Shown piece after piece: positions 44,322 to 55,384 of a stretch of DNA of 64,000 bases. The notes under the pieces were generated by a model that was not told where the DNA came from, made no database searches, and worked only from the letters and a program-made list of their open reading frames with translations. Each line of letters begins with the position of its first letter. Position 1 is the first letter of the stretch. Both the position numbers and the translations under genes were made by a program. This DNA is from Aureimonas endophytica (lineage in GTDB: Bacteria > Pseudomonadota > Alphaproteobacteria > Rhizobiales > Rhizobiaceae), in NCBI RefSeq assembly GCF_014642635.1, contig NZ_BMIQ01000010.1, positions 1-64,000 of the forward strand, in the 5' to 3' direction.

Positions 44322-47024
44322 ATGGAAGACGGCGGCGGCGCGCCGACGCCGATGATGGCGCAATATATCGAGATCAAGGCGGCCAATCCCGATTGCCTCC
44401 TGTTCTACCGGATGGGCGATTTCTACGAGCTGTTCTTCGACGACGCCGCCGTGGCGGCGAAGGCGCTCGGCATCGCGCTGACGCGGCGCGGCAAGCATCA
44501 GGGCGCCGACATCCCGATGGCCGGCGTGCCGGTCGTCTCGGCCGACGACTATCTCGCCAAGCTCATCGCGCTCGGCCATCGCGTCGCCGTCTGCGAGCAG
44601 GTGGAGGACCCGGCGGAGGCGAGGAAGCGCGGCGGCAAGTCCGTGGTGCGCCGCGACGTCGTGCGCCTCGTGACGCCGGGCACGATCACGGAAGAAGCGC
44701 TTCTGGAGCCGGGCCGTCCGAACCATCTGATGGCGCTCGCCCGCGTCGGCGGCGCCGGAACGGCGAGCTTCGCGCTCGCCTATGCCGATCTCTCGACCGG
44801 CGCCTTCTTCGTGCAGGACAGCGCGCCTGAACGGCTTCTCGCCGATATCCGAGCGGTGGAGCCGGCCGAGATCGTCGTCGCCGACACGCTGTTCCACGAC
44901 GAGGCGATGCGCCCGCTCTTTGCCGGTCTCGGCCGATTGGCGCGGCCGGAGCCGGCGGCGCTGTTCGATTCGGCGACGGCGGAAGCCAGGCTCTGCCGCT
45001 TCTACGAGGTCTCGACGCTGGCCGGCTTCGGCGCCTTCGGCCGGGCGGAGCTCGCCGCCGCCGCCGGCCTTCTCGCCTATCTCACCCGCACGCAATTTGC
45101 CGCGCGGCCGGCGCTCGCCCGTCCGGCGCGGGTGGAGGCGGGCGGCGCCATGCTGATCGACCCGGCGACGCGGGCGAGCCTCGAACTCACCCGCTCGGTC
45201 GCGGGCCGGCGCGAGGGCAGCCTGCTCGGCGCCATCGACCGCAGCGTCACCGGTCCGGGCTCGCGGCTCCTCGCCGCCCGGCTCGCCCGGCCGCTGACCG
45301 ATCCGCGCGCCATCGGCCTGCGGCAGGATTCGGTCGGCTTCCTCGTCGGCGATCCCGGTCTCTGCCGGTCGCTGCGCGCCCTCCTGAAGGGGCTGCCGGA
45401 TGCCGAGCGCTCGCTGTCGCGCCTGGCGCTCGGCCGGGGCGGCCCGCGCGATCTGTCGGCCGTCGGCAGCTTTCTCGGCCGGGCGCGGGAGGCGGCGGCG
45501 GTGCTCGGCGAGGCGGCGCCTCCGGCCGAACTCGGCGCGGCGGTGGCGGCCATGCGCGCCCTGCCGGAGGCGCTGGAGGCCGAACTCGCCACGATGCTCG
45601 CCGACAATCCGCCGCTTCTCAAGCGCGACGGCGGCTTCGTGGCCCCGGGCGCCATCGCCGCGCTCGACGAGGCGCGGGGCCTGCGCGACGAGTCGCGCCG
45701 GGTGATCGCCGGCCTCCAGGGCGCCTATGCCGAGGAGACGGGCGTTCGCAGCCTGAAGATCAAGCACAACAACGTGCTCGGCTATTTCATCGAGGTTGGC
45801 GAGGCGCAGGCCGGCGCCCTGATGGGGACGGAGGAGGCGAAGCGCCGCTTCTTCCACCGCCAGACCATGGCCAATTGCATGCGCTTCTCGACGGACGAAC
45901 TCGCCGGCCTCGAGGGGCGCATCGCCGAGGCGGCGGGCGAGGCGCTGCGGCTCGAGCTCGCCGCCTTCGACCGGCTGGCGGCGGCGGTCGTCGCGGCGCA
46001 GGAGCCGATCCGCGCGGCGGCGGAAGCCGCGGCCGTGATCGACGTCTCGGCGGCGCTCGCCGATCTGGCGCTGGCCGAGGACTGGACGCGGCCCGACGTC
46101 GACGACGGCCTTGCCTTCCGCATCGTCGCCGGGCGCCATCCGGTGGTCGAGGCCGCGCTGAAGGCCGGCGCGCAGGCGAGCTTCGTCGCCAATGACTGCG
46201 ACCTCTCGCCCCCGACGCGCGGCGCGAAGGCGGGGGCGATCTGGCTCGTCACCGGCCCGAACATGGGCGGCAAGTCCACCTTCCTGCGTCAGAACGCGAT
46301 CATCGCTGTCCTCGCCCAGGCCGGCGCCTTCGTGCCGGCGGCGGAAGCGCGGATCGGCGTGGTGGATCGGCTGTTCAGCCGCGTCGGCGCCTCGGACGAT
46401 CTCGCCGAAGGGCGCTCGACCTTCATGGTCGAGATGGTCGAGACGGCGGCGATCCTGAACCAGGCCGGGCCGCGCTCGCTGGTGATCCTCGACGAGATCG
46501 GCCGCGGCACCTCGACCTATGACGGGCTCTCCATCGCCTTCGCCTCGGTGGAGCATCTGCACGAGGTCAATCGCTGCCGGGCGCTCTTCGCCACGCATTT
46601 CCACGAGATGACGGCGCTGTCCGCCCGCCTGTCGCGCCTCAGCAACGCGACGATGCGGGTGAAGGAATGGGAGGGCGACGTCGTCTTCCTGCACGAGGTG
46701 CGGGCCGGCACGGCCGACCGCTCCTACGGCATCCAAGTGGCCAAGCTCGCCGGCCTGCCGGCCCGCGTCGTGGAGCGCGCCCGCCATGTGCTGCGCGAGC
46801 TGGAGCGGGCGGGCGAGGGCAGCCGGCGCACCGCCTTCATCGACGATCTGCCGCTGTTCTCGGCGGCGGCCGTGCGCCAGGAAACGGCGGCGGCGAAGGC
46901 GCCCACCGCCCCGCCGCCGGCGCTGGAAGCGTTGAAGGCGCTCGATCCCGACCAGATGAGCCCGCGCGACGCGCTGGAGGCGCTCTATCGCCTGAAGGGC
47001 CTCCTGGCCGAGAAGGCCGGCTGA
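44322..47024 (+). CDS. mutS: DNA mismatch repair protein MutS
   Basis: A 900-residue mismatch sensor. The mispair-binding domain has the Phe-x-Glu-type segment [13 protein letters not shown] (about residue 30); the ATPase has Walker [16 protein letters not shown] near 645, Walker [17 protein letters not shown] and [10 protein letters not shown]. The C-terminal helix-turn-helix and beta-clamp region are full length. The ATG at 44322 has no ribosome site nearby, whereas GAGGAGG (44296-44302) is ideally placed for an in-frame ATT at 44310, so a non-canonical start four codons upstream is possible. glnD and murJ follow, the rhizobial order. Confidence 0.97.
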   Translation: MEDGGGAPTPMMAQYIEIKAANPDCLLFYRMGDFYELFFDDAAVAAKALGIALTRRGKHQGADIPMAGVPVVSADDYLAKLIALGHRVAVCEQVEDPAEARKRGGKSVVRRDVVRLVTPGTITEEALLEPGRPNHLMALARVGGAGTASFALAYADLSTGAFFVQDSAPERLLADIRAVEPAEIVVADTLFHDEAMRPLFAGLGRLARPEPAALFDSATAEARLCRFYEVSTLAGFGAFGRAELAAAAGLLAYLTRTQFAARPALARPARVEAGGAMLIDPATRASLELTRSVAGRREGSLLGAIDRSVTGPGSRLLAARLARPLTDPRAIGLRQDSVGFLVGDPGLCRSLRALLKGLPDAERSLSRLALGRGGPRDLSAVGSFLGRAREAAAVLGEAAPPAELGAAVAAMRALPEALEAELATMLADNPPLLKRDGGFVAPGAIAALDEARGLRDESRRVIAGLQGAYAEETGVRSLKIKHNNVLGYFIEVGEAQAGALMGTEEAKRRFFHRQTMANCMRFSTDELAGLEGRIAEAAGEALRLELAAFDRLAAAVVAAQEPIRAAAEAAAVIDVSAALADLALAEDWTRPDVDDGLAFRIVAGRHPVVEAALKAGAQASFVANDCDLSPPTRGAKAGAIWLVTGPNMGGKSTFLRQNAIIAVLAQAGAFVPAAEARIGVVDRLFSRVGASDDLAEGRSTFMVEMVETAAILNQAGPRSLVILDEIGRGTSTYDGLSIAFASVEHLHEVNRCRALFATHFHEMTALSARLSRLSNATMRVKEWEGDVVFLHEVRAGTADRSYGIQVAKLAGLPARVVERARHVLRELERAGEGSRRTAFIDDLPLFSAAAVRQETAAAKAPTAPPPALEALKALDPDQMSPRDALEALYRLKGLLAEKAG

Positions 47025-47034
47025 TCGTCCGGGC

Positions 47035-47062
47035 TTGCGATCCGTTCCGGCAGGGCCTTTAA
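47035..47062 (+). promoter_or_regulatory. Putative promoter of glnD-murJ
   Basis: TTGCGA (47035-47040), 16 bp, CTTTAA (47057-47062), just after the mutS stop and about 100 bp before the glnD start. Moderate match. Confidence 0.35.
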
Positions 47063-47168
47063 GTCGCCGGTCATTCCCGGCTTCTATCCTCGGCCGGCGA
47101 GATTACTTATAGGGCAGCGGCGATCGGCCCCGCCTGCCGTGACGGCGTGGCCGCCAGGATCCTCATTG

Positions 47169-50042
47169 ATGCCCCTTCAGACGAAGAAAGCCTTTGCCGA
47201 CGCGGATGTCCCGACGATCGCGGCGGTCGATGCCGGGCCGGTGGCGCGCGTCCTCGATGTCGCGGCGCTGGCGCGCGACCTTGGCGCGCTTGTCGGCGGC
47301 GAGCGGGGCGGGGGCGGCTCGCCGGAGGTGCGCGCGGCGGTGCGCCTCCTCCTGAAGGAGCGGATCGCGGCGGCGCGCCAGGTGGTGGAGACGATGCTCT
47401 TCGCCGATGGCAGCGGGCTCGCCTGCGCCGCGCGCCTTTCCATGGTGCAGGACGAGATCATCCGCGCCATCGTCGATTTCGCGCAGACCCATGTCTTCGA
47501 CACCGCCAATCTTTCCGCCGCCGAGCGCATGGCGGTGATCGCCGTCGGCGGCTACGGGCGCGGCACGCTGGCGCCCGGCTCCGACATCGATCTCCTGTTC
47601 CTTCTGCCCTACAAGCAGACGGCGCTCGGCGAGCAGCTCGTCGAATATCTCCTCTACATGCTCTGGGATCTCGGCTTCAAAGTCGGGCACGCGACGCGCT
47701 CGGTGGAGGAATGCATCCGCCTGTCGAAGAGCGACATGACGATCCGCACCTCGATCCTGGAGCGCCGGCTCGTCACCGGCGAGGTGATGCTGTTCGAGGA
47801 GCTCTCGGCCCGCTTCCAGAAGGAGGTGGTGGAGGGCACCGGCAAGGAATTCATCGCGGCCAAGCTCGCCGAGCGCGACGCGCGCCATACGAAGAGCGGC
47901 GATTCCCGCTATCTGGTCGAACCGAACGTCAAGGAGGGCAAGGGCGGTCTGCGCGACCTCCACACCCTGTTCTGGATCTCGAAATACTTCTACCGCGTCG
48001 ATACCGAGGACGAGCTGGTCGCCCTCGGCGTCTTCTCGCGCCAGGAGGCGCAGCTCTTCCGCAAGGCCGCCGACTTCCTCTGGGCGGTGCGCTGCCACAT
48101 GCATTTCCTCACCGGCAAGGCGGAGGAGCGCCTGTCCTTCGACATCCAGCCGGAGATCGCGGGCCGGCTCGGCTACAACACCCATCCGGGCCTGCGGGAA
48201 GTGGAGCGCTTCATGAAGCACTACTTCCTCATCGCCAAGGATGTCGGCGACCTCACCGGCATCTTCTGCGCCGCGCTGGAGGACGAGCAGGCGAAGGAGG
48301 CGCCGGGCTTCCGCACCTTCGTGCGCTCCTTCCGCACGAGAGCCCGCAAGATCCCCGGCACGCTCGACTTCCGCATCGACCACAACCGCATCACTGTGGC
48401 CGATCGCGAGGTCTTCGCCCGCGATCCGGTCAACATGATCCGCATCTTCGCGCTCGCCGCCAGCCAGGGGCTCGAATATCACCCGGACGCGCTGAAGCTG
48501 ATCCGCCGCTCGCTGCGCCTCATCGACAAGGCGCTGCGCGAGAATCCGGAGGCGAACAAGCTCTTCCTCGACGTCCTCACCGACCGCGCCGATCCCGAAC
48601 TCCATCTGCGCCGGATGAGCGAGGCGGGGGTTCTCGGCCGCTTCATCCCGGATTTCGGCCGCATCGTCTCGATGATGCAGTTCAACATGTATCACCATTA
48701 CACGGTGGACGAGCATCTCCTGCGCTCGATCGGCATCCTGTCGCGGATCGAGCGCGGCGAGTTCCGCGAGGAGCTGCCGGTGGCGAGCGAGGTCGTCGGC
48801 CATGTGCGCGAGCGCGTGCCGCTCTACATGGCGCTGCTCCTCCACGACATCGCCAAGGGCCGGCCGCAGGACCATTCCATCGCCGGCGCCCGCATCGCCC
48901 GCGAGCTCTGCCCGCGCTTCGGCTTCGACGAGCACGAGACCGATCTCGTCGCCTGGCTGGTCGAGGCGCATCTCACCATGTCGATGACGGCGCAGCAGCG
49001 CGATCTCGGCGACCGCAAGACCATCCTCGACTTCGCCGAGAAGGTGCGGACGCTGGAGCGGCTGAAGCTGCTCACCGTCCTCACCGTCTGCGACATCCGC
49101 GCCGTCGGCCCGGGCGTCTGGAACGGCTGGAAGGGGCAGCTCCTGCGCACGCTCTATTACGAGACCGAGCCGGTGCTGACCGGCGGCTTCTCGCAGACGC
49201 CGCGCGCCAAGCGCCTGGAACACGCGCGCGCCGCGCTGGCCGAGCGCCTGTCGGCCTGGCCGGCCGAGGAGCGCGACGCCTATATCGACCTCCATTACCA
49301 GAACTACTTCCTCACCGTGCCGCTCGACGAACAGGTGCGCCACGCCGAATTCGTGCGCCGGGCGAGCGCCGGCACCGACCCGGTCGCGACACTCGCCCGC
49401 ACCGACGCCTTCGCCGCGATCACCGAGATCATCGTGCTCTGCCCGGACCATCCGCGCCTTCTGTCGAACCTCACCGGCGGCTGCGCGGCGACGGGCGCCA
49501 ATATCGCGGACGCGCAGATCTTCACCCTGGCCGACGGGCGGGCGCTCGACATCATCAACGTCAACCGCGCCTTCGCCGACGACGCGGACGAGCTGCGCCG
49601 GGCCGCGCGCATCGACGCCAATATCCGCTCGCTGCTGAACGGGCAGGCGGTGATTCCGGGGCTTCTCGCGCAGCGGCGCCCGAGCCGGGGGCCGCGCGCC
49701 TTCAAGGTCTCGCCGCTGGTGACGATCGACAACGCCCTGTCGAACATGTTCACCGTGGTCGAGGTGGAGGGCCTCGACCGGCCGGGCCTTCTCTCCGACC
49801 TCACCGGCGCGCTCGCCGATCTCAATCTCGATATCCGCTCCGCCCATATCTCGACCTTCGGCGAGAAGGTGGTGGACGTCTTCTACGTGACGGACCTGAC
49901 AGGCATGAAGATCACGAGCGCCAGCCGGATGGAGCGCATCCAGCGCCGCCTGACGGCCGTCTTCGAGGAGCCGGACGGCGAGGCGACCTCGCCGGCCTCC
50001 ATGGCCTCCGCCCGCGCCTTCGGCATTCCCACCGCCCGATGA
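47169..50042 (+). CDS. glnD: Bifunctional PII uridylyltransferase / uridylyl-removing enzyme
   Basis: A 957-residue nitrogen sensor that modifies PII proteins according to glutamine level. The nucleotidyltransferase domain has [22 protein letters not shown] (about residue 125). The HD phosphohydrolase domain for UMP removal has [14 protein letters not shown]. Two C-terminal ACT domains bind glutamine ([23 protein letters not shown] and [22 protein letters not shown]). The ATG at 47169 has AGGA at 9 bp; an in-frame GTG at 47139 is less likely. The stop overlaps the murJ start by 4 bp. It connects to the nitrogen-related rpoN and ptsN genes elsewhere in the window. Confidence 0.96.
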   Translation: MPLQTKKAFADADVPTIAAVDAGPVARVLDVAALARDLGALVGGERGGGGSPEVRAAVRLLLKERIAAARQVVETMLFADGSGLACAARLSMVQDEIIRAIVDFAQTHVFDTANLSAAERMAVIAVGGYGRGTLAPGSDIDLLFLLPYKQTALGEQLVEYLLYMLWDLGFKVGHATRSVEECIRLSKSDMTIRTSILERRLVTGEVMLFEELSARFQKEVVEGTGKEFIAAKLAERDARHTKSGDSRYLVEPNVKEGKGGLRDLHTLFWISKYFYRVDTEDELVALGVFSRQEAQLFRKAADFLWAVRCHMHFLTGKAEERLSFDIQPEIAGRLGYNTHPGLREVERFMKHYFLIAKDVGDLTGIFCAALEDEQAKEAPGFRTFVRSFRTRARKIPGTLDFRIDHNRITVADREVFARDPVNMIRIFALAASQGLEYHPDALKLIRRSLRLIDKALRENPEANKLFLDVLTDRADPELHLRRMSEAGVLGRFIPDFGRIVSMMQFNMYHHYTVDEHLLRSIGILSRIERGEFREELPVASEVVGHVRERVPLYMALLLHDIAKGRPQDHSIAGARIARELCPRFGFDEHETDLVAWLVEAHLTMSMTAQQRDLGDRKTILDFAEKVRTLERLKLLTVLTVCDIRAVGPGVWNGWKGQLLRTLYYETEPVLTGGFSQTPRAKRLEHARAALAERLSAWPAEERDAYIDLHYQNYFLTVPLDEQVRHAEFVRRASAGTDPVATLARTDAFAAITEIIVLCPDHPRLLSNLTGGCAATGANIADAQIFTLADGRALDIINVNRAFADDADELRRAARIDANIRSLLNGQAVIPGLLAQRRPSRGPRAFKVSPLVTIDNALSNMFTVVEVEGLDRPGLLSDLTGALADLNLDIRSAHISTFGEKVVDVFYVTDLTGMKITSASRMERIQRRLTAVFEEPDGEATSPASMASARAFGIPTAR

Positions 50043-51658
50043 GTCTCGCCGGCAAGTTCGCGACCGTCGGCGGAGCGACGCTCTTCTCGCGCATCTTCGG
50101 CTTCGGCCGCGAGATGATGATGGCTTCGGCGCTCGGCATCGGGCCGGTGGCCGACGCCTTCAACCTCGCCTTCCGCTTTCCCAATCTCTTCCGCCGCCTC
50201 TTTGCGGAAGGGGCCTTCAACTCGGCCTTCATCCCGCTTTTCGCCCGCGCCCTGGAGGAGGACGGCGAGGCGGCGGCGCGCGACTTCGCGACCGAGATCT
50301 TCTCGACGCTCTTCGTCGTTCTCGGCACGCTGACGGTGCTGGCGATGATCTTCATGCCGGTGCTGGTCGAGACGATCATCGCGCCGGGTCTTTCGACCTG
50401 CATCGACGATCCGGCCGTGCCCTTGCAGCAGACGCTGTCCTGCGAGGCCCGCTACGCGATCACCATCGCCTATTCGCGCATCATGTTTCCCTATCTCGCC
50501 TGCATGTCGATGCTGGCGATGGTTTCGGGGATCCTCAACGCCTTCCGCCGCTTCTTCGCCGCGGCGGTCGCCCCCTCCATCCTCAATTTCGTGCTGATCG
50601 GCGTTCTCGCCTGGGGCTGGTACGGCGGCGCCACCCAGCGCGAGCTCGGCTTCCTGATGAGCTGGGGCGTCCTCGTCGCCGGCATCGGCCAGCTTCTCAT
50701 GGTCACGGTGGCGATGCGCATCGCCGGCTTCGGCGTCTCGCTGCGCCGGCCGCGCTGGACGAAGGGGCTGAGGCGCCTTCTGGTCCTCGCCGGACCGGCG
50801 GCCCTCATCGGCGGCATCACGCAGATCAATCTCTTCGTCGGCCAGGCGATCGCCTCCTACAAGCCGGGCGCCGTCTCGATCCTGCAATATGCCGATCGGC
50901 CCTATCAGCTGCCGCTCGGCATGGTCGGCGTCGCCATCGGCGTCGTGCTCCTGCCGGAGCTCGCCCGCTCCCTGAAGGCGGGGCGGCTGGAAGAGGCGCA
51001 GCACACCCAGAACCGCTCGCTGGAATTCGCGCTCTTCCTCACGGTGCCGGCGGCGGTGGCGCTCTTCGTCATTCCCGATCCGATCATCCGCCTCATCTAC
51101 GAGCGCGGCCGCTTCGACGCCTCGACCACCCATGCGGTGGCGGCCGTACTCGGCCTCTATGCGCTCGGTCTGCCGGCCTTCGTGCTGATCAAGGTCTTCT
51201 CGCCCGGCTATTTCGCCCGCGAGGACACGAAGACGCCGATGATGGTGACGGGCGCCTCGGCCCTCGCCAATATCGGCCTGTCGCTCGCCCTGTTCTTCGT
51301 CCTGGCGGAGCAGGGCATCGCCCTGGCGACGACGTTGGCCGGCTGGCTGAACGCGGCGCTCCTCTTCGCCGGCCTCCACAAGAAGGGCCTATGGGAGATC
51401 GACCGGGCGCTGGTGAAGCGCGCCGGGCTCGTCGTCCTGTCCTCGCTCCTGATGGGCGGCGTGCTGGTCTTCCTCCAGCGCGAGCTCGCCGGCTGGACCG
51501 GACCCGGCTCGACCGTGCCGCACCAGATCCTGGCGATCCTCGCGCTCGTCGCGACGGCGATGGCCGTCTATTTCGCCCTCTGCTTCGCCACCGGCGCGGT
51601 GGACCGCACCATGGTCCTGCGCCTCGCCAAGGCCAAGCGCGGAAGGCGGGCGGCGTGA
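50039..51658 (+). CDS. murJ: Lipid II flippase MurJ (MviN)
   Basis: A 539-residue membrane protein of the MOP superfamily with about 14 transmembrane helices, flipping lipid II for peptidoglycan synthesis. The N-terminus [39 protein letters not shown] and [23 protein letters not shown] is highly characteristic; [32 protein letters not shown] is the conserved central block. An insertion with two Cys near residue 125 ([20 protein letters not shown]) lies in a periplasmic loop and may form a disulfide. The ATG overlaps the glnD stop. Confidence 0.96.
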   Translation: MSLAGKFATVGGATLFSRIFGFGREMMMASALGIGPVADAFNLAFRFPNLFRRLFAEGAFNSAFIPLFARALEEDGEAAARDFATEIFSTLFVVLGTLTVLAMIFMPVLVETIIAPGLSTCIDDPAVPLQQTLSCEARYAITIAYSRIMFPYLACMSMLAMVSGILNAFRRFFAAAVAPSILNFVLIGVLAWGWYGGATQRELGFLMSWGVLVAGIGQLLMVTVAMRIAGFGVSLRRPRWTKGLRRLLVLAGPAALIGGITQINLFVGQAIASYKPGAVSILQYADRPYQLPLGMVGVAIGVVLLPELARSLKAGRLEEAQHTQNRSLEFALFLTVPAAVALFVIPDPIIRLIYERGRFDASTTHAVAAVLGLYALGLPAFVLIKVFSPGYFAREDTKTPMMVTGASALANIGLSLALFFVLAEQGIALATTLAGWLNAALLFAGLHKKGLWEIDRALVKRAGLVVLSSLLMGGVLVFLQRELAGWTGPGSTVPHQILAILALVATAMAVYFALCFATGAVDRTMVLRLAKAKRGRRAA

Positions 51659-51745
51659 GCGGACGAGGCGGCTTGATCCCTCGCGGGGCAACGGGCATAG
51701 AGCGGCCCGGTTCGCGGCCTCTGCCCGGACAAGAAGGGTGCCGCG

Positions 51746-52831
51746 ATGAGCGATGAGCGTTCCACGGGCGGTTTTCCGCCTCTCGTCTTCTCGGGAATTC
51801 AGCCGACGGGCAATCTGCATCTCGGCAACTATCTCGGCGCGATCAAGAAGTTCGTCGCGCTGCAGGACGACCATGACTGCATCTTCTGCGTGGTCGATCT
51901 CCACGCGCTGACGGCGCAGCTCGTCCAGGACGATCTCGTCTCGCAGACGCGCCAGATCGCCGCCGCCTATCTCGCCGCCGGCATCGACGCCGAGAAGCAC
52001 ATCGTCTTCAACCAGAGCCGCGTCGCCGGCCATGCCGAGCTCGCTTGGATCTTCAACTGCGTCGCGCGCATCGGCTGGATGAACCGGATGACGCAGTTCA
52101 AGGACAAGGCCGGCAAGGACCGCGAGAACGCCTCTCTCGGCCTTCTCGCCTATCCGAGCCTGATGGCGGCGGACATCCTGCTCTACCGCGCGACCCATGT
52201 GCCGGTCGGCGACGACCAGAAGCAGCATCTGGAACTCGCCCGCGACATCGCGACGAAGTTCAACAACGACTTCTCGGCCCGCATCGCGGCGGCGGGTCTC
52301 GGCGTGCCGATGCGGATGGGCGAGGAGCGGGTCAACGGCTATTTCCCGCTGACCGAGCCCTTGATCGAGGGGCCGGCGACGCGCGTCATGAGCCTCAAGG
52401 ACGGCGCGAAGAAGATGTCGAAATCGGACCCGTCCGATCTCTCGCGCATCAATCTCACCGACGATGCCGACACGATCGCCCGGAAGATCCGCAAGGCCAA
52501 GACCGATCCGCTGCCGCTGCCGGACAGCGTCGAGGGCCTCTCCGGGCGGCCGGAGGCCGACAATCTCGTCGGCATCTATGCCGCGCTGGCGGACACGACG
52601 AAGGCCGGGGTGATCGCGCGCGAGGGCGGGCGACAGTTCTCGGAATTCAAGCCGGCGCTGGTCGATCTGGCGGTGGAGAAGCTGGCGCCGATCACCGATG
52701 CCATGCGCCGCATTATGGCCGATCCCGCCGAGATCGACCGCGTGCTGAAGCGCGGCGGCGAGCGCGCCAACGAGATCGCGGCCCGCACCATGGGCGACGT
52801 GAAGCGGATCGTCGGCCTGTTGGACGACTGA
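51746..52831 (+). CDS. trpS: Tryptophanyl-tRNA synthetase
   Basis: A 361-residue class Ic aminoacyl-tRNA synthetase charging tRNA-Trp. The HIGH-equivalent is in [20 protein letters not shown], the KMSKS loop in [12 protein letters not shown], with [18 protein letters not shown] and [17 protein letters not shown] between them. The last codons, including the stop, lie inside an inverted repeat shared with the convergent toxin gene. Confidence 0.97.
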   Translation: MSDERSTGGFPPLVFSGIQPTGNLHLGNYLGAIKKFVALQDDHDCIFCVVDLHALTAQLVQDDLVSQTRQIAAAYLAAGIDAEKHIVFNQSRVAGHAELAWIFNCVARIGWMNRMTQFKDKAGKDRENASLGLLAYPSLMAADILLYRATHVPVGDDQKQHLELARDIATKFNNDFSARIAAAGLGVPMRMGEERVNGYFPLTEPLIEGPATRVMSLKDGAKKMSKSDPSDLSRINLTDDADTIARKIRKAKTDPLPLPDSVEGLSGRPEADNLVGIYAALADTTKAGVIAREGGRQFSEFKPALVDLAVEKLAPITDAMRRIMADPAEIDRVLKRGGERANEIAARTMGDVKRIVGLLDD

Positions 52832-52845
52832 TCGAATCAGTCGTC
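52823..52845 (+). terminator. Inverted repeat containing both stop codons of trpS and the convergent toxin gene
   Basis: A perfect 10-bp stem (gacgactgat 52823-52832, atcagtcgtc 52836-52845) has the loop cga. The trpS TGA and the toxin TGA (minus strand) fall in opposite arms. It may act as a bidirectional terminator, though no T-run follows. Confidence 0.55.
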
Positions 52846-53145
52846 GGGTATCGGGGGGACGGAGGGGGCGTTTCGGCCGCCGTAGAGAATACGCAGGATC
52901 GTGATCTCGGCGCTGCCGATGGCATAGACGATCACGACACGGCCCTCGAACACCAGTTCCCGGACGTCGCCCGGAAGGTCGCGGCGCCGTCGCCCCCAAT
53001 GCGGCATTTCGCTCAAGGACAGACAACGATCTTCGATTCGATCGACGAAGGCTTCGGCATTCGCGAGGCTGTCCATCGCGACATGCGAAAGAATGGCGTC
53101 GAGATCCCGCTCGGCGAGCCTGTGCAGCAAGACGCGGCGAAACAT
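52837..53145 (-). CDS. RelE/ParE-family toxin
   Basis: A 102-residue probable toxin with the superfamily layout: FRRVLLHRLAERDLDAILSHVA at the N-terminus, the dimer/helix part ANAEAFVDRIEDRCLSLSEMPHWGRRRRDL, then VRELVFEGRVVIVYAIGSAEITILRILYGGRN. The conserved IRxxxxxxYRIxYxVxxxxIxILRIxHGxR-like ending fits ParE more than RelE, but the target is unproven. It is encoded 4 bp after its antitoxin and runs against trpS, ending in a shared hairpin. Confidence 0.86.
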   Translation of the reverse strand: MFRRVLLHRLAERDLDAILSHVAMDSLANAEAFVDRIEDRCLSLSEMPHWGRRRRDLPGDVRELVFEGRVVIVYAIGSAEITILRILYGGRNAPSVPPIPDD

Positions 53146-53149
53146 GCCG

Positions 53150-53416
53150 TTAGCGTTTCGCGCGAAGCCCGTGCTTGGCGCGCAGACGTTCGAAGGCTTC
53201 CTCTATAGGTATGGAGGGGCGGGGATCGTCCAGCGCTTCCTGCACCATGCGGCGCAGCGCTTCGTCGAGCGCCGTCTCCTCCCGCTCCAGAGCCCGGAGA
53301 CCGGCACGGACGACTTCGCTGTCGCTCGCATAGGCGCCGGAGGCGAGCCTCTCGTCCACCAGCTTCTGCTGGGGGCCGAGCGAGACCGTCAGGGTGCGGG
53401 GCGAGGCTTTCGTCAT
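53150..53416 (-). CDS. ParD-like antitoxin
   Basis: An 88-residue ribbon-helix-helix antitoxin. RTLTVSLGPQQKLVDERLASGAYASDSEVVRAGLRALEREE is the classical ParD DNA-binding domain, with the SGxYxSxSEVVRxxLR signature. The C-terminal helix (LDEALRRMVQEALDDPRPSIPIEEAFERLRAKHG) should wrap the toxin. The ATG at 53416 was chosen because the longer frame adds 44 unrelated residues. The pair should be autoregulated from the 88-bp gap it shares with the divergent usp gene. Confidence 0.88.
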   Translation of the reverse strand: MTKASPRTLTVSLGPQQKLVDERLASGAYASDSEVVRAGLRALEREETALDEALRRMVQEALDDPRPSIPIEEAFERLRAKHGLRAKR

Positions 53417-53504
53417 GCGCCGAGTGTAAGACACTGTCACGGAGGCGCCAAGCGCCGATCCGCCCCGCTTGCCGCCTCGCGCGCCATCTGCATAAGTCCT
53501 GCCC

Positions 53505-53996
53505 ATGGTTTCCATGCGCATCGGCCGGCTTGCCGGCGGCAAACGCAAATTTCTCGCGGTGATCGACGAGACGCCGGAATGCGACCGCGCGGCCGCCTAT
53601 GCCAGCCGCCGCGCCAAGGCGAGCGGCGGCGGCGTCGTGCTGCTCTATGTCGTGGAGCCCGGCGACTTCTCGCACTGGCTCGGCGTCGAGGCGATCATGC
53701 GCGCCGAGGCGGCTTCCGAGGCCAATGCGCGCCTCGCCCGCATCGCCGAGGACATCCGCGAGAAGGTCGGCATCGAGCCGGAGATCGTGACGCGCGAGGG
53801 CCATGTCGCCGAGGAGATCCTCGCCCTGATCGAGGCCGATCGCGAGATCGCGATCCTGGTGCTGGCCGCCGGCCTGTCGAACGAGGGGCCGGGGCCGCTC
53901 GTCACCTCGATCGCCGGCAAGCCCTCCGCCTTTCCGATTCCCGTCACCATCGTGCCGGGCTCGCTCACCGACGAGGAGATCGAGCATCTCTGCTGA
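53505..53996 (+). CDS. Universal stress protein family protein
   Basis: A 163-residue UspA-fold protein. It starts KRKFLAVIDETPECDRAAAYASRRAKA, followed by VVLLYVVEP and a central helix VEAIMRAEAASEANARLARIAEDI. The ATP-type GxxGxG(S/T) ending is not obvious; instead VLAAGLSNEGPGPLVTSIAG is seen, as in the rhizobial group always found between trpS and nfu. The role is unknown. The listed ATG at 53505 could be replaced by 53514. It is divergent from the inserted toxin-antitoxin pair. Confidence 0.85.
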   Translation: MVSMRIGRLAGGKRKFLAVIDETPECDRAAAYASRRAKASGGGVVLLYVVEPGDFSHWLGVEAIMRAEAASEANARLARIAEDIREKVGIEPEIVTREGHVAEEILALIEADREIAILVLAAGLSNEGPGPLVTSIAGKPSAFPIPVTIVPGSLTDEEIEHLC

Positions 53997-54125
53997 GCGG
54001 CGCGCGGCCCGGAGCCGCGTGGGAAGTGAACGCCGCGTCGCCCTTTCATCGAGAGCGAAGAAGGCTTATCTCCGGCGCAAGGCCTTCTCGCCGCGCGCTC
54101 GCGGCACGTTATCGGAGCCGGCGCC

Positions 54126-54695
54126 ATGTTCATCCAGACCGAAGTCACCCCGAATCCGGCGACCCTGAAATTCCTGCCGGGCCGCGTCGTCTACGAGGAG
54201 GGCGCCACCGAGTTCCTGACGCCCGAGGACGCGGCTCTGCGCTCGCCGCTGGCCCACAAGCTGATGGCGGTGCCGGGCGTCGCCAGCGTCTTCTTCGGCT
54301 TCGATTTCGTCACCGTCACCAAGACGAACGGCGACTGGGCGCATCTGAAGCCCTCGATTCTTGCCACCCTGATGGAGCATTTCGTCGCCGGCGAGCCGGT
54401 GATGGCGGCGGGGGGCGCCGGCGCGGCCGCACCGGAGAGCGGCGAGGAATTCTTCGCCGAGGACGAGGCGCCGATCGTCGACGCCATCAAGGAACTGCTT
54501 GCGACGCGCGTGCGCCCGGCCGTCGCCCAGGATGGCGGCGACATCACCTTCCGCGGCTTCCGCGACGGCACGGTCTATCTCAACATGCGTGGCTCGTGCT
54601 CCGGCTGCCCGTCTTCGACCGCCACCTTGAAGCACGGCATCCAGAACCTTCTCCGCCACTTCATTCCCGAGGTCGAGACCGTCGAGGCCGTCTGA
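54126..54695 (+). CDS. NifU-like iron-sulfur scaffold/carrier protein (NFU1 type)
   Basis: A 189-residue Fe-S carrier delivering clusters to target apoproteins. The N-terminal Nfu_N domain (1-90) starts MFIQTEVTPNPATLKFLPG and includes FFGFDFVTVTK. The C-terminal NifU domain (about 110-189) has RPAVAQDGGDITFRGF and the cluster-binding CSGCPSSTATLKHGI with its CxxC pair. This matches mitochondrial NFU1 and its alphaproteobacterial relatives. It lies between usp and tsaB as in other rhizobia. Confidence 0.95.
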   Translation: MFIQTEVTPNPATLKFLPGRVVYEEGATEFLTPEDAALRSPLAHKLMAVPGVASVFFGFDFVTVTKTNGDWAHLKPSILATLMEHFVAGEPVMAAGGAGAAAPESGEEFFAEDEAPIVDAIKELLATRVRPAVAQDGGDITFRGFRDGTVYLNMRGSCSGCPSSTATLKHGIQNLLRHFIPEVETVEAV

Positions 54696-54706
54696 GGACG
54701 GCGCGC

Positions 54707-55384
54707 ATGGACGGCGCGATCCTCGCCATCGACACCGCCGGGCCGCGTTGCTCGGCGGCGCTCGCCACGGCGTCGGGCGACGTGCTGGCGAAGCGCGAGC
54801 CGGAACTCGGGCGCGGCCATGCCGAGCGCCTGATGGCGATCGTCGCCGAGGTGCTGGCCGAGGCGGGGCTCGCCTATCGCGATATCGGTCGCATCGTCGC
54901 GACGGTCGGCCCCGGCTCCTTCACCGGTCTCCGGGTCGGGGTCGCGGCGGCGCGCGGCCTCGCCTTGACGCTCGGCGTGCCGGCGCTCGGCGTCTCGACG
55001 CTGGAAGCCCTGGCCGAGCCGCATGGGGGGGACTGCCCGGTGCTCGCCCTGCTCGACGCCAAGCGCGGCGAGGCCTATGTCGCGGCCTATGATCGGGGTG
55101 GGGCGGAGATCCTCGCGCCGGAGGCGATCGCCCTCGATGCGCTGGAGGCCCGCCTGCGCGGCCTGACGCCGGCGCCGACGCTTGTCGTCGGCAGCGGCGC
55201 GTTTCTGCTGGAAACCATGGGAAGTCTCGCCGATCTGCCGGTCCGCGATTCCGAAGGAAACGTGCGCATCGAGGCCGTCGCGCGTCTCGGCGTGATGAAG
55301 CCGCCCGGCGCGGCGCCGAGCCCGCTCTATCTGCGCGGCGCCGATGCCAAGCCGCAGGCGAGCCGGCCGAGTCTCACGGCCTGA
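54707..55384 (+). CDS. tsaB: tRNA threonylcarbamoyladenosine biosynthesis protein TsaB
   Basis: A 225-residue ASKHA-fold partner of TsaD and TsaE in making t6A37 of ANN-decoding tRNAs. It begins AILAIDTAGPRCSAAL and has GRGHAERLMAIVAEVLAEAGL, the signature VATVGPGSFTGLRVGVAAARGLALTLGVPALGVSTLEALA, and LLDAKRGEAYVAAYD. The ATG at 54707 lies 11 bp after the nfu stop. rimI follows, as commonly seen. Confidence 0.93.
   Translation: MDGAILAIDTAGPRCSAALATASGDVLAKREPELGRGHAERLMAIVAEVLAEAGLAYRDIGRIVATVGPGSFTGLRVGVAAARGLALTLGVPALGVSTLEALAEPHGGDCPVLALLDAKRGEAYVAAYDRGGAEILAPEAIALDALEARLRGLTPAPTLVVGSGAFLLETMGSLADLPVRDSEGNVRIEAVARLGVMKPPGAAPSPLYLRGADAKPQASRPSLTA

Noticed and set aside
44190-46787. Long minus-strand open frames opposite mutS, with a similar one opposite glnD
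   Set aside because: Both lie over intact, conserved genes and show no domain; their composition is typical of antisense frames in high-GC DNA.
47147-51658. A 1503-codon open frame running through glnD into murJ
   Set aside because: The first 2.9 kb is an alternate frame of glnD that lacks stops because of high GC; its product there is Arg/Pro/Ala-rich with no family features. The real gene in this frame is murJ, starting at 50039.
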